NCBI GenBank assembly: GCA_030695565.1
Contig: JAUYRZ010000108.1
Span: 1 to 38,617 of the forward strand
Length of the DNA stretch: 38,617 nucleotides
Direction of reading: 5' to 3'
Origin: Archangium sp.
GTDB taxonomy: Bacteria > Myxococcota > Myxococcia > Myxococcales > Myxococcaceae
A program made the translations under genes and the position numbers. This document shows positions 18,521 through 26,828 of the stretch, one piece after another; positions within the stretch are counted from its first letter, which is position 1, and every line of letters starts with the position of its first letter. The notes under the pieces were generated by a model, which saw only the letters and a list, made by a program, of their open reading frames with translations, was not told the origin of the DNA and searched no databases.

Positions 18521-19408
18521 TCACGCCCGAGGATGCGACTTGTCGTAGACCGACTGCAGCTGCTCGAACGACACCGCCGTATACCGCTGCGTGGTGCTCA
18601 AGCTCGCGTGACCCAGCAGCTCCTGAATGCTCCGAATGTCCGCCCCGCCCGCCAGCAGATGCGTGGCGAACGAGTGGCGCAGCGCATGCGGCGACATCTT
18701 CCGGTTGAGCCCCAGCTGGGTGACGTACTTGTCCAGGTGGCGCTCGACCGATCGCGTGGTCAGCCGCCCGCCGCGAAAGTTCAGAAACAGCGCCGTGGGA
18801 TCCTGCTTCTTCGCCGGCTTGACCAACAACTCACCCCGCCGCTCCATCCACGTCACCACTGCGGCGATCGCCCCTTCATGCAGCGGGCAGATGCGCTCCT
18901 TGTTGCCCTTGCCCAGCACCCTCACCGTGCGCGCGCGCACGTCGAGATCCTCGAGCGACAACCCGCACAGCTCGCTGACGCGCAGACCGCCGCCGTACAA
19001 GACCTCGAGCATCGCCATGTCGCGCAGGCCAAGGACCTTCTCGGCATCGGGCGCCTCCATCAACGCGAACGCTTCGTCGACGGGCACGGCACGCGGCAGC
19101 CGCTGCGGCAGCTTGGGTGTCTTCACCCGCCGCGCGGGGTTGACCTCGATCACCTTGCGCCGCGTGAGGAACTGAAAGAACGCCTTGATGCCCGCCAGCC
19201 GCCGCGCGCGCGAGGCCGGTGCCAGCGTCACCGACTGCACGCCCAGGAAACCGCGAATGTGCAGGTGCGACGCCTTCTCGGGCGCCACGCCTTGCGGCTC
19301 GAGGTACGCGTAGAACGCCTTGAGATCCTGCGCGTAGGCCCGCAGCGTGTGCGCAGAGACGGCGCGCGAGATCTCCAGGTGCCGCATGAAGTCATCGAGG
19401 TGAGCCAC
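18521..19408 (-). CDS. xerC: Tyrosine recombinase XerC
   Basis: A site-specific recombinase that resolves chromosome dimers at dif. Its 295 residues are normal. The N-terminal SAM-like DNA-binding domain covers about 1-90. The catalytic residues are all present: R143 (GLRVSELCGL), K167 (GKGNKER), H241 and R244 (HALRHSFATH), H267 (LLGHASLSTT) and the nucleophile Y276 (TQRYT). The start is GTG 19408. Its placement near trmFO and hslVU matches the trmFO-xerC-hslV-hslU order of other bacteria, which supports the XerC rather than XerD assignment. Confidence 0.93.
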   Translation of the reverse strand: MAHLDDFMRHLEISRAVSAHTLRAYAQDLKAFYAYLEPQGVAPEKASHLHIRGFLGVQSVTLAPASRARRLAGIKAFFQFLTRRKVIEVNPARRVKTPKLPQRLPRAVPVDEAFALMEAPDAEKVLGLRDMAMLEVLYGGGLRVSELCGLSLEDLDVRARTVRVLGKGNKERICPLHEGAIAAVVTWMERRGELLVKPAKKQDPTALFLNFRGGRLTTRSVERHLDKYVTQLGLNRKMSPHALRHSFATHLLAGGADIRSIQELLGHASLSTTQRYTAVSFEQLQSVYDKSHPRA

Positions 19409-19435
19409 GGCTGGAGACTCTACCGCCCCCCGGAC

Positions 19436-21079
19436 TCAGAGCGACTTCGCGACGTACACCCCGGCCCGGCTCTTCTCGTGCACCAGGTATGCGACCGAAC
19501 CATCGGGCAGCAGCAGCCCGGGCCACTCGACGAACTGGTCGATGATGCGCTGCTCACCCGTCTGCAGGTTGCGCTGCGCCAGATCGAACGTCTGGTCGGT
19601 CAGGTGCGCGAAGGCCAGGAGCGCGCGTTTGCCATCGGCGCTGAAGCGGAAGCCGTAGGTGGCCTCGACTTCTTTCTTCGGCTTCTGCTCTTTGGTCGCC
19701 GTGGCGGAGATCGAATTGAGATCGCACGCCCGCCCTTCCCGCAGGCAATCGGAGCGGAAGTAGAGAACGTCACCGGTCTGCACGAACTGGTACTCGTAGA
19801 GCCAATCCTTCAAGGCAAACGGCTCTTCCGCGCCCACCGGGTAGAGGTACAGCCGGCGGGTCACCTCAGGGCGATCGATGCGTGCGGTGTACGCCAGCGC
19901 CGAACCGCCGGGCGCGAAGAGGAAGTTGGGGCACTGGCGCGCCAACAGCTTGGGCTTACCGTCGGGCATCTCGATCACCGTCAGATCGCCCACGCGCTCG
20001 ACCAGTTTCTTGTCGGTCTGCGACGGGTCGCGGCCCCCCAGGGCCAGCTCGATGTAGTTGTCGCGGTAGACGAACCGTTTGCCGTCGGGCGAGAAGTCGA
20101 AGTCCGACACGTTGGCGCCCAGCTCGCGCGGTTTCCCGTCGGGCAACGCGGCCATCAACAAGGCCCCTTTGTCGGGCCCCGGCACGTTGTCGCGCCACGC
20201 GAGGAACTTGCCGTCGCGGGAGACGCGGTAGCGGTGGCAGTCGTCGCTCAACTTGCGCGACTTGAGGCTGCCCACGTCGAACACGTGCAGCTGGAAGTTG
20301 CGATCGGCCGGAGTGGCGCGCGCGCTGACCACCACGTGTTTGCCGCTGCGGAGCACCGTGTAGTCCGTCACGTGATCCACCAGGCGCCTGGGCTGCGGGC
20401 GCGCCTCGTTCAGATCGACCTGGTAGAGCCCGCCTGCCGAGGAGAACTTCCGCTTGAAGTAGAGGTACCGCCCGTCGGCCGAGAACTCAGCGGTCGAGGC
20501 TTCACCCGCCACCTGGGGAAACGGGCCCGACGGCAGCTTGCCCACGTGCAGCACGCCGCCTTCGATGTACGCGAGCTGGGTGCCGTCATCACTGGGCACG
20601 AAGTAGGTGGCCCGGGTGGCGATGCGCTGACGTTCGGCGTCGAGCTTCTTGGCGTCTTGCACGTAGAGCTCGCCGACCTGCTGGGTGGGATCCCACGCGG
20701 CGGTGAAGATCACCCAGCGCGAGTCAGCCGTGTGCAGCCAGCCGCCGGCCATGTTCGTCACGCCGTTGCCCAGCTTGTGCGGGGCGCCGCCCTTCGACGG
20801 TACGGCCCACAACGCGCCCAGCCGCATCGGCGGCGGCACGCCCTGAATCGGAGGATGCACCGCCTCGAGCAAAACGGTGAGCACCTCGCCATCGGGCGAA
20901 GCACGGAGCTCCTGGCCTTCGCCTTCGAGGCGGCGCTCGCCCATCACGGGCAGCCGGGGCGCGTTCTTCTCTTTTTTCACGCGGGCGATCACGCTCTTCG
21001 GATCACCGGTGGAGGTCTTCTGCTGCTTGCAGCCAGCCAGGGCCAGCAGCGCTGCGGTCACGGCCAGAACCAGACGCAT
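19436..21079 (-). CDS. Lipoprotein with WD40/TolB-like beta-propeller
   Basis: The ATG at 21079 is preferred over the ATG at 21094. It has GGAG nine bases upstream and puts the signal peptide first (MRLVLAVTAALLALAGC, lipobox ALAGC). The remainder of about 530 residues is a series of propeller blades with the usual 'SPDGKRFVYRD', 'SADGRYLYFKR', 'SRDGKFLAWRD' and 'SADGKRALLAF' turns. Such proteins are periplasmic or outer-membrane-anchored scaffolds. The partner is unknown. It sits between trmFO and xerC, and its alternative start directly follows the trmFO stop. Confidence 0.85.
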   Translation of the reverse strand: MRLVLAVTAALLALAGCKQQKTSTGDPKSVIARVKKEKNAPRLPVMGERRLEGEGQELRASPDGEVLTVLLEAVHPPIQGVPPPMRLGALWAVPSKGGAPHKLGNGVTNMAGGWLHTADSRWVIFTAAWDPTQQVGELYVQDAKKLDAERQRIATRATYFVPSDDGTQLAYIEGGVLHVGKLPSGPFPQVAGEASTAEFSADGRYLYFKRKFSSAGGLYQVDLNEARPQPRRLVDHVTDYTVLRSGKHVVVSARATPADRNFQLHVFDVGSLKSRKLSDDCHRYRVSRDGKFLAWRDNVPGPDKGALLMAALPDGKPRELGANVSDFDFSPDGKRFVYRDNYIELALGGRDPSQTDKKLVERVGDLTVIEMPDGKPKLLARQCPNFLFAPGGSALAYTARIDRPEVTRRLYLYPVGAEEPFALKDWLYEYQFVQTGDVLYFRSDCLREGRACDLNSISATATKEQKPKKEVEATYGFRFSADGKRALLAFAHLTDQTFDLAQRNLQTGEQRIIDQFVEWPGLLLPDGSVAYLVHEKSRAGVYVAKSL

Positions 21080-21094
21080 CGAAAGGCACTCCAT

Positions 21095-22456
21095 CTAGGC
21101 CACCACCTTGAGGGGGGCAGCCGTCTGCATGGGGGAAACCGGGTGAGGGGCCGAAGGCGCCCAGACATCGAACTCGCGCACGGCGCGGGCGGCGTACTGC
21201 ACCCGCTTCTCGGCCTTCTTGAAGCGGCCCTCGATGGGCGGAAAGAGCGCGAACACCACGTTGGTGGGCTGGTACCGGTAGCCCTCGGGGTGCGCTTCGC
21301 CGGTGACGTGGCGATAGAGCGCGCCGAGCGCCGTGCCCGCGGGCGGCGGCGAGAACACCGTGCCGGTCAACCGCGCGTGCAGGGCCATCGCGGTGAGGTA
21401 GCCGCAAGCGGTCGACTCCACGTAGCCCTCCACGCCGGTGATCTGCCCGGCAAAGAGAATGCGCGGCTCGTTCTTCAAGGAAAAGTCAGGGTTCAGCAAA
21501 CGCGGGCTGTCGAGGAAGGTGTTGCGGTGGATCTGCCCCATGCGCACCCAGTCGGCGTTCGAAAGGCCGGGGATGAGCCCGAAGATGCGCTTCTGCTCGG
21601 GCCAGGTGAGCCGGGTCTGAAAGCCGACCAGGTTCCACGCGGTGCCGGCCCGATCTTCCATGCGCAGCTGCACCACCGCGTGCGGCTGCAGGCCGGTGCG
21701 GGGATCTCGCAGGCCCACCGGCTTCATCGGCCCGTACGCCAGGGTGTCTTCGCCGCGCGAGGCCATCACTTCGATGGGCAGACAGCCCTCGAAATATTTC
21801 GGTTCTTCGAAGGCGTGCGGGGTCACCTTGGCGCCCGCGTTCAGCTCCTCGACGAAGTGGGTGTACTCGTCTTTCGTGAGCGGCAGGTTGAGGTAGTCGT
21901 CGCCCCCGCCCTTGCCGTAGCGCGACTGGCGAAAGGCGATGCTCATGTCGATCGACTCGGTGGCCACGATGGGCGCGATCGCGTCGTAGAAATAGAGCTT
22001 CTCGCCCACGTGCGGCGCCAGCGCGTCGGTCAACGCCTGCGAGGTGAGCGGGCCGGTGGCGAACACCACCGTTCCTTCCGGCACCGTCAACACTTCACCG
22101 GGCACGATGGTGATGTTCGGGTGCGACGACAGCTGCGCGTGCACGTCGGCCGAGAAGAGCTCGCGATCGACCGCCAACGCGTCACCCGCAGGCACCCGCT
22201 GGCGATCAGCGGCGGAAAGAATGAGCGAGCCCACCCGGCGCAGCTCGGCGTGCAAGAGCCCGATCGCGCTCTCCGGGTTGTCGGAGCGCATGCTGTTGCT
22301 GCACACCAGCTCGGCGAAGTTCGGGCTCTGGTGCGCCGGCGATCGCTTTTCGGGCTTCTGCTCGCGCAAGACCACCCGGTGGCCCAGGCGCGCCAGTTGA
22401 TGAGCGCATTCGGAGCCGGCCAGCCCTGCGCCGATGACGGTGATTGGTTCAGCCAT
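21095..22456 (-). CDS. trmFO: Folate/FAD-dependent tRNA m5U54 methyltransferase TrmFO
   Basis: It methylates U54 of tRNA using methylene-THF and FADH2. The start at 22456 places the FAD motif ([20 protein letters not shown]) at the N-terminus. An earlier in-frame codon adds five residues. The two functional Cys motifs are present: 'LVCSNSMRS' and '[14 protein letters not shown]'. 'YGPMKPVGL', 'QMR'-like 'QLRMEDRAG' and '[13 protein letters not shown]' complete the family pattern. Its 453 residues are normal. It is part of the conserved dprA/trmFO/xerC/hslVU neighbourhood. Confidence 0.96.
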   Translation of the reverse strand: MAEPITVIGAGLAGSECAHQLARLGHRVVLREQKPEKRSPAHQSPNFAELVCSNSMRSDNPESAIGLLHAELRRVGSLILSAADRQRVPAGDALAVDRELFSADVHAQLSSHPNITIVPGEVLTVPEGTVVFATGPLTSQALTDALAPHVGEKLYFYDAIAPIVATESIDMSIAFRQSRYGKGGGDDYLNLPLTKDEYTHFVEELNAGAKVTPHAFEEPKYFEGCLPIEVMASRGEDTLAYGPMKPVGLRDPRTGLQPHAVVQLRMEDRAGTAWNLVGFQTRLTWPEQKRIFGLIPGLSNADWVRMGQIHRNTFLDSPRLLNPDFSLKNEPRILFAGQITGVEGYVESTACGYLTAMALHARLTGTVFSPPPAGTALGALYRHVTGEAHPEGYRYQPTNVVFALFPPIEGRFKKAEKRVQYAARAVREFDVWAPSAPHPVSPMQTAAPLKVVA

Positions 22457-22507
22457 GCGTGAGGCCCTCACCCCCGACCGACGGAGGCGAGGCCGCAGTC
22501 GCGCCGG

Positions 22508-23101
22508 TCAGTCTGGGTTTTTCTGCAGGATGATGAAGCGGAAGTTCTCGAGCTCGTTGAGGCCCGCCGTATACAGCACCGACGAGAGCAAGTCGTACGA
22601 CACCCGCTTGTCGCCGATGATCGAGACCTCCCGGTTGAACGGGGAGCCCGGGTTTCGCTCCGCGATGTACTTGAGCTTCTCGACTTCTTTCTTCAGCGCG
22701 GCGTCGAGCGGAAGGATGAGCTTGCCCTGCAGATCGCCCGCGGCGACCGCGGCGTTGATGAGCGTCACCTTCTTCTTGTCGCCCACCATGATCGACTTGG
22801 GCGTCACGGTGATCGCGATGGTGTCTTTGGGCGTGGCGCGCGCGGTCGACATCGGCGGCCGCACGTCTTCAGACGCGGTGACGGTGATCGACGAGGCGCT
22901 GAACGACTTGATGAGGAAGACCAGGATGATGGTCATCAGGTCCATCATCGCGGTGATGTTCAGTTCCTTGATCTCACCTTCGGCTTCGCGGTCGCGGCGC
23001 TTCTTGCGCGCCATCGCCTTGCGAAACCGCATGCGCTGCCGATCTTCATCGGTGATCTCGAGGCCAGAAGCAGCGGGCTGACCGGCAGTCGGAGTCGCCA
23101 T
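22508..23101 (-). CDS. ExbD/TolR-family protein (second copy)
   Basis: A proton-channel stator subunit of 197 residues. A charged cytoplasmic N-terminus (RFRKAMARKKRRDREAEGE) precedes one membrane helix with the essential Asp at 54 (LNITAMMDLMTIILVFLIKS). The periplasmic domain covers about 75-197. The ATG directly follows the TAA of the first ExbD gene, so the two are coupled. With the ExbB/TolQ protein upstream, it forms a one-TolQ/two-TolR set like the myxobacterial AglRQS gliding motor. Identity with Agl proteins cannot be decided here. Confidence 0.88.
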   Translation of the reverse strand: MATPTAGQPAASGLEITDEDRQRMRFRKAMARKKRRDREAEGEIKELNITAMMDLMTIILVFLIKSFSASSITVTASEDVRPPMSTARATPKDTIAITVTPKSIMVGDKKKVTLINAAVAAGDLQGKLILPLDAALKKEVEKLKYIAERNPGSPFNREVSIIGDKRVSYDLLSSVLYTAGLNELENFRFIILQKNPD

Positions 23102-23635
23102 TTAGAAGCTCGCCAGCGTGACGTCGGGGAAGAGCAGCTTGCGGTCGGCCGTCTCGCGCGTGGCATCCATCGTGGAGACCAGCGAGTCGTAGTCGGTGTC
23201 GGCTTCAGCCGCGATGATGACTTTGCTCTCCGTGGGGAAGTTCGCCTTGATCTCCATCATCTTGGCGGTGAGCGCGTCGTAGTCGTAGTTGCCGTCGGCC
23301 TTGCGCGGAATGGTCGGCGCACCTTCGCCGGGCGCCGCCGAAGGTTCGGTCTGGCCGGGCAACACGCCACCGGTGGCCGCGATGAAGAAGCCCGTCTTGG
23401 CCACGGCCACCGTCAAGGTGAGCGCCGGCTTGTCATTCTCGGTGCCGCCCCCCGCCCCCGCGCCGTAGTTGGGCGCGTTGACGTTGAGCATGCCGAAGGT
23501 GGCCAGGCCCGCCATCGACAGGAGCATGAAGATGATCAAGTTCATGAGGATGTCGAGGTACGGGACGATGTTCAGCTCGCCCCCTTCCTCTTCTTCCTTC
23601 GGCTTGATCTTCCGTCTGGAGAAATGGAACGCCAT
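23102..23635 (-). CDS. ExbD/TolR-family protein (first copy)
   Basis: A protein of 177 residues. The short basic/acidic N-terminus (RRKIKPKEEEEGGELNIVP) precedes a single membrane helix with the proton-path Asp at 28 (YLDILMNLIIFMLLSMAGLA). The periplasmic part has a Gly/Ala-rich segment (NYGAGAGGGTEND) and ends 'ETADRKLLFPDVTLASF', as in MotB/TolR-like stator subunits. It differs clearly from its downstream partner, so the two are not a recent duplication. It lies 44 bp after the TolQ-like gene. Confidence 0.88.
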   Translation of the reverse strand: MAFHFSRRKIKPKEEEEGGELNIVPYLDILMNLIIFMLLSMAGLATFGMLNVNAPNYGAGAGGGTENDKPALTLTVAVAKTGFFIAATGGVLPGQTEPSAAPGEGAPTIPRKADGNYDYDALTAKMMEIKANFPTESKVIIAAEADTDYDSLVSTMDATRETADRKLLFPDVTLASF

Positions 23636-23679
23636 AGGTCGGTGAGCTCACCTGACAGCAGGTGGAGCGTCGCGGTTCC

Positions 23680-24414
23680 TTATGAGGCCTTCTCGAAGTC
23701 CATCGCGCTGGTTTCACCGGCGGCGCGACGGCCCAACAGGTTCTCGAGCTTCATCGCCTGAAGCTCGACCGTCTCGACCATCTTCTTGGCGTACGCCGTC
23801 AAGAAGAGGTGCGCGATGATGCAGAGCACGGCGATCGTCAGACCCGTGAACGTGTTGTACATGGCTTCTGAAATGCCCTTGCTGAGCATCGCCTGCTTCT
23901 GATCGGCGGGCACGTTGCCCAGCGAGCGGAAGGTGCCGATCAGACCGAACACGGTGCCGACGAGGCCGACGAGCGTCGCGATGTTGGCGAGCGACCAGAG
24001 CCAGGGGATGCGGGCGCCGATGTGCGGAATGTTCTCGAGGATCGACTCCTCGAGCGCCTTGGCCACTTCGATCTCACCGCGGTTGGCGCGGGTGAGGCCA
24101 GCGCGCACGACCTTCGCCAGGGGCGAGTTGGGCGCTGCGCCACACAGCTTCACGGCGCGGTCGGGGTTGCCCGCCATCACCAACTTGGTGATCTGCTCCA
24201 TGAAGGGGCCGGCGTTCAGGTTGTATCGGAAGAAGAGCGTGATGATGCGCTCGATCACGATGGCCACGGCGGCCGCGAACCAGAAGATGTTGATGTAGAG
24301 GAAGATACCGCCGTCGTGAAAAAACCCGACGATGATGTCTTTCAAACTTTCCTTGGCGGGTTCCGCGGCGAGCACCACGTCAAGAGAGTGCTGCAGCAAA
24401 GACTGGGCGGACAT
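23680..24414 (-). CDS. ExbB/TolQ/MotA-family proton channel protein
   Basis: A protein of 244 residues with three membrane segments (about 36-57, 146-163, 188-206) and a large cytoplasmic loop, as expected for ExbB/TolQ. The family block 'IPWLWSLANIATLVGLVGTVFGLIGTF' and 'MYNTFTGLTIAVLCIIAHLFL' is clear. With the two TolR-like proteins it should form a proton-driven motor at the inner membrane, for cell-envelope energising, gliding or Tol-type functions. A good promoter lies 46-74 bp upstream, so the three genes probably form their own transcript. Confidence 0.9.
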   Translation of the reverse strand: MSAQSLLQHSLDVVLAAEPAKESLKDIIVGFFHDGGIFLYINIFWFAAAVAIVIERIITLFFRYNLNAGPFMEQITKLVMAGNPDRAVKLCGAAPNSPLAKVVRAGLTRANRGEIEVAKALEESILENIPHIGARIPWLWSLANIATLVGLVGTVFGLIGTFRSLGNVPADQKQAMLSKGISEAMYNTFTGLTIAVLCIIAHLFLTAYAKKMVETVELQAMKLENLLGRRAAGETSAMDFEKAS

Positions 24415-24459
24415 GTTGTTTCGGCTTTCCTTTCAGCCAAGCAGTCGAACGACGCGCAG

Positions 24460-24488
24460 TTTCTAGTGGGCGCACTCCACTCCGTCAA
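24460..24488 (-). promoter_or_regulatory. Candidate sigma-70 promoter of the ExbB-ExbD-ExbD operon
   Basis: On the minus strand TTGACG (24488-24483) is followed by 17 bases and TAGAAA (24465-24460). These match five and four of six consensus bases. The start codon of the TolQ-like gene is 46 bases downstream, with AAAGGAAAG as the ribosome site. It lies in the only sizeable gap (86 bp) on this side of dprA. Confidence 0.55.
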
Positions 24489-24500
24489 CATTGGAGATCC

Positions 24501-25610
24501 TCAGCGTTTTTCGTAGCGACGGCCTCCCTTGTGCACGACCGCGCCAAAGACCTCCAATTCCACGAGCACGGCTGACAGTTCGGCTGATGACGTTTCGGGC
24601 AGGGCCTCCAACAAAGCTTCGAAATCGGCCGGCCCGATCCCCAGCAACACGAGCACGTGTCTGGCGAGCTTGCTGAGCTGGGCCAGGTCGATGGCCACCG
24701 CCGCCTTCTGGGAGGACAACGCCCCATCGAGGCCCACCGCACTGACCAGATCGCGCAGGCTGAGGTGCGGTCGGGCCAGACCCTGCTGCAGCAGCTCGTT
24801 CGAGCCCATGGCGCTCTCGTTCCACGGGTCGCCGGGGGTGACGAGCACCGGTCTGCCCTGCTCCAGGGCGTAGGTCGCGGTGTGAAGGGCGCCTGACTTC
24901 TGGGGCGCACGAAAGACCAGCACCGCATCGGCGGAGCCCGAGATGAGCCGGTTGCGCACCTTGAAGCTGTTTTTGTTCGCCCGAAAGCCGGGGGGGAACT
25001 CCGAGAACACCGTGCCACCGTGCTTCAGGATCGCGCGGGTGATCTCACGCTGCCCGAAGTCGATCTCATCGAGCGCTGAACCCAGGAAGGCCCAGGTCTC
25101 TCCCTCCACTGCGAGCGCGCCCCGATGGGCCGCCTGGTCGACGCCCCGCGCCGCTCCCGAGACGATGCCCAACCCGGAGTCGGCCGCTTCAGCCGCGATC
25201 GCCTCGAGCCGTTGCGCCGCGTCGTTGTTGATGCGGCGGGTGCCCACGATCGCCAGCCTGCGCCGCGGCGGCGCGTCGGTGCCGGGGCCAAACGCGAACA
25301 GCAACGCGGGCCCGTTGTGCACCTTCACGAGCCGCGAAGGAAACCCGGGATCGCCGCTGAACAGAATGCGCGCGTGGTGGGCCTTGCAGCGCTGCTCCAC
25401 CCGATCTGCCGCGGCCGCCAGCGTGCCCGCAGACATCACGTGCGCGTAGGTGTCAGCGCGCCACTCGACCTTCGAGGCCCAGGCGGCGACCGGCTTCTCC
25501 AACAACTCGCCCACCGGCCCCGCGCGCTCTTGCACCGCACGCAAGGTGAGGGGGCCGATGCCTTGAATCGACCACAGCGCAGCCGTCGCTCTTCGCTCTG
25601 CCGTGTGCAT
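24501..25610 (-). CDS. dprA: DNA-processing protein DprA
   Basis: It loads RecA on incoming single-stranded DNA during natural transformation. The Rossmann-like core has 'RLAIVGTRRINNDA', 'GLGIVSGAARGVDQAAHRGAL', 'FPPGFRANKNSFKVRNRLISG', 'ALEQGRPVLVTPGD' and 'GSNELLQQG', all in the usual order. Flanking N-terminal (HhH/SAM-like) and C-terminal winged-helix parts are present. Its 369 residues are normal. A hairpin occupies the bases immediately before the ATG. The gene lies downstream of the LysM gene. Confidence 0.95.
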   Translation of the reverse strand: MHTAERRATAALWSIQGIGPLTLRAVQERAGPVGELLEKPVAAWASKVEWRADTYAHVMSAGTLAAAADRVEQRCKAHHARILFSGDPGFPSRLVKVHNGPALLFAFGPGTDAPPRRRLAIVGTRRINNDAAQRLEAIAAEAADSGLGIVSGAARGVDQAAHRGALAVEGETWAFLGSALDEIDFGQREITRAILKHGGTVFSEFPPGFRANKNSFKVRNRLISGSADAVLVFRAPQKSGALHTATYALEQGRPVLVTPGDPWNESAMGSNELLQQGLARPHLSLRDLVSAVGLDGALSSQKAAVAIDLAQLSKLARHVLVLLGIGPADFEALLEALPETSSAELSAVLVELEVFGAVVHKGGRRYEKR

Positions 25611-25611
25611 C

Positions 25612-25631
25612 CCCCTGCTCTACCGCAGGGG
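25612..25631 (-). promoter_or_regulatory. Hairpin abutting the dprA start codon
   Basis: CCCCTGC (25612-25618), loop TCTACC, GCAGGGG (25625-25631): a perfect 7-bp stem ending one base before the dprA ATG (25610-25608). In the mRNA the only ribosome-binding-like run (AGGGGG) is inside the stem. The hairpin could limit dprA translation, or partly terminate read-through from the LysM gene, whose stop is at 25647. No U-tract follows, so translational control seems more likely. This is inferred from position. Confidence 0.45.
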
Positions 25632-25646
25632 TCCGACAACCCGTCT

Positions 25647-26819
25647 TCAGCGGCCGGCGCGGCGCGAGCCCGAAGCGCGAATCTCGGCGTGATCACCGAG
25701 CACGAATTCACGGATCGACTGGGTGACCAGGCACATGGTGACCTTGGCCTTCACTTCGAACGCCACGCACTGCCCGATGTCTTCGATGGGGTATTGTTCA
25801 TCGAGCACAGTCGGCTGCATCAGCGCGTCCTGGGGGAGCGGATCGTGCTGGCGGTAGATGGTGAAGACGTTGCCCATCTTCACGCCGTCGTCGCTGCCCT
25901 TGTCCATGATGGCCAGCGAGTTCTCGCCCAGCATGGTGGGGTAGCGGCGCACGTCGGCGACCACGAAGGCGTCCTTCACGTCGCGCTCGTTGGGGCGCGG
26001 CGCAACGGCGCGCACCACCGGCTCGTTCAGGGGGCCCACCAGGTCACCACGCGCCACCTCGTCGTACTGCTTGGAGATCATCACGGTGGCGCTGTTGTCC
26101 TTGTCGATGCGAATGACCTTCACCTCGGCGAGCACCTCGGTCATGTAACCAATCGGGTCGCGGGTGACGGGGTGGATCACCTCGCCGGCGCGGCGGAAGA
26201 CGAGGTACGTCTCGCCCATGCGCGGCGCCTTCTTGCCGAAACGCACGTAGATGCGATCGGCGTAGCTGAGCATCGCCGACTCGGCGAACGAGCCGAAGAG
26301 CGTGCCCGACTCCTCGACTTCACGATTGGTCACGAAGCCCGGCGAAGCCACCGAGAGCGCGTTCTTGGGGCGGAAGCCGATCTGGCCGAAGACGGTGACC
26401 TTGTCGCCGTACATCTCGCCCTCCTCCACCTCGGTCTCGGGCTGGCCGACCTCGACCTGCGTGGGCACCTCTTCACCCGACGAGAAGAAACGCACCTCGT
26501 TGCCCGGGTAGATCCAGTGAGGGTTGGCGATCTCCGGGTTGTACGACCAGACCTTGGGCCAGTACCACGGGCTGCCGAGGAATTTCTGCGAGAGGTCCCA
26601 CAGGGTGTCGCCCTTCTCGACGGTGTGCTGCGTGCCCGGGGAAGACGCCTTGCCCGTGCTCGACGGCTCACGCGCCTTCTTCTCGGGAGCGATGGTCGAG
26701 CTGCCTTCGGGGGCCACGCTCTCATCGTCGCCGGTGTCTTCCTGGTCGGCCTGCGCGAAGGCGCCGGCGGGCGCGAAGGTGAGCAGCGTGAGTGATGCGG
26801 TCAGCAGCAGGTGGCGCAT
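25647..26819 (-). CDS. Secreted LysM-domain protein
   Basis: A protein of 390 residues with a signal peptide (MRHLLLTASLTLLTFAPAGAFA). A disordered acidic/Ser linker (about 24-62) precedes one LysM domain (64-112, 'HTVEKGDTLWDLSQKFLGSP' and 'NPHWIYPGNEVRF') that binds peptidoglycan. The remaining 275 residues are beta-rich with no recognised family, with 'YPTMLGENSLAIMDKGSDDGVKMGNVFTIYR' recalling a repeated barrel-like segment. It follows the CpoB-like gene by 9 bp. The context (TolQR, CpoB-like, LysM) points to a role in the cell envelope. Confidence 0.88.
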   Translation of the reverse strand: MRHLLLTASLTLLTFAPAGAFAQADQEDTGDDESVAPEGSSTIAPEKKAREPSSTGKASSPGTQHTVEKGDTLWDLSQKFLGSPWYWPKVWSYNPEIANPHWIYPGNEVRFFSSGEEVPTQVEVGQPETEVEEGEMYGDKVTVFGQIGFRPKNALSVASPGFVTNREVEESGTLFGSFAESAMLSYADRIYVRFGKKAPRMGETYLVFRRAGEVIHPVTRDPIGYMTEVLAEVKVIRIDKDNSATVMISKQYDEVARGDLVGPLNEPVVRAVAPRPNERDVKDAFVVADVRRYPTMLGENSLAIMDKGSDDGVKMGNVFTIYRQHDPLPQDALMQPTVLDEQYPIEDIGQCVAFEVKAKVTMCLVTQSIREFVLGDHAEIRASGSRRAGR

Positions 26820-26828
26820 GGGGACCTC

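Noticed and set aside
18533-22462. Open frame of 1309 codons on the plus strand
   Set aside because: It is antisense to xerC, the propeller lipoprotein and trmFO, which have clear family motifs. Its composition (His/Arg/Gln/Leu-rich) is what GC-rich third positions give in the reverse frame.
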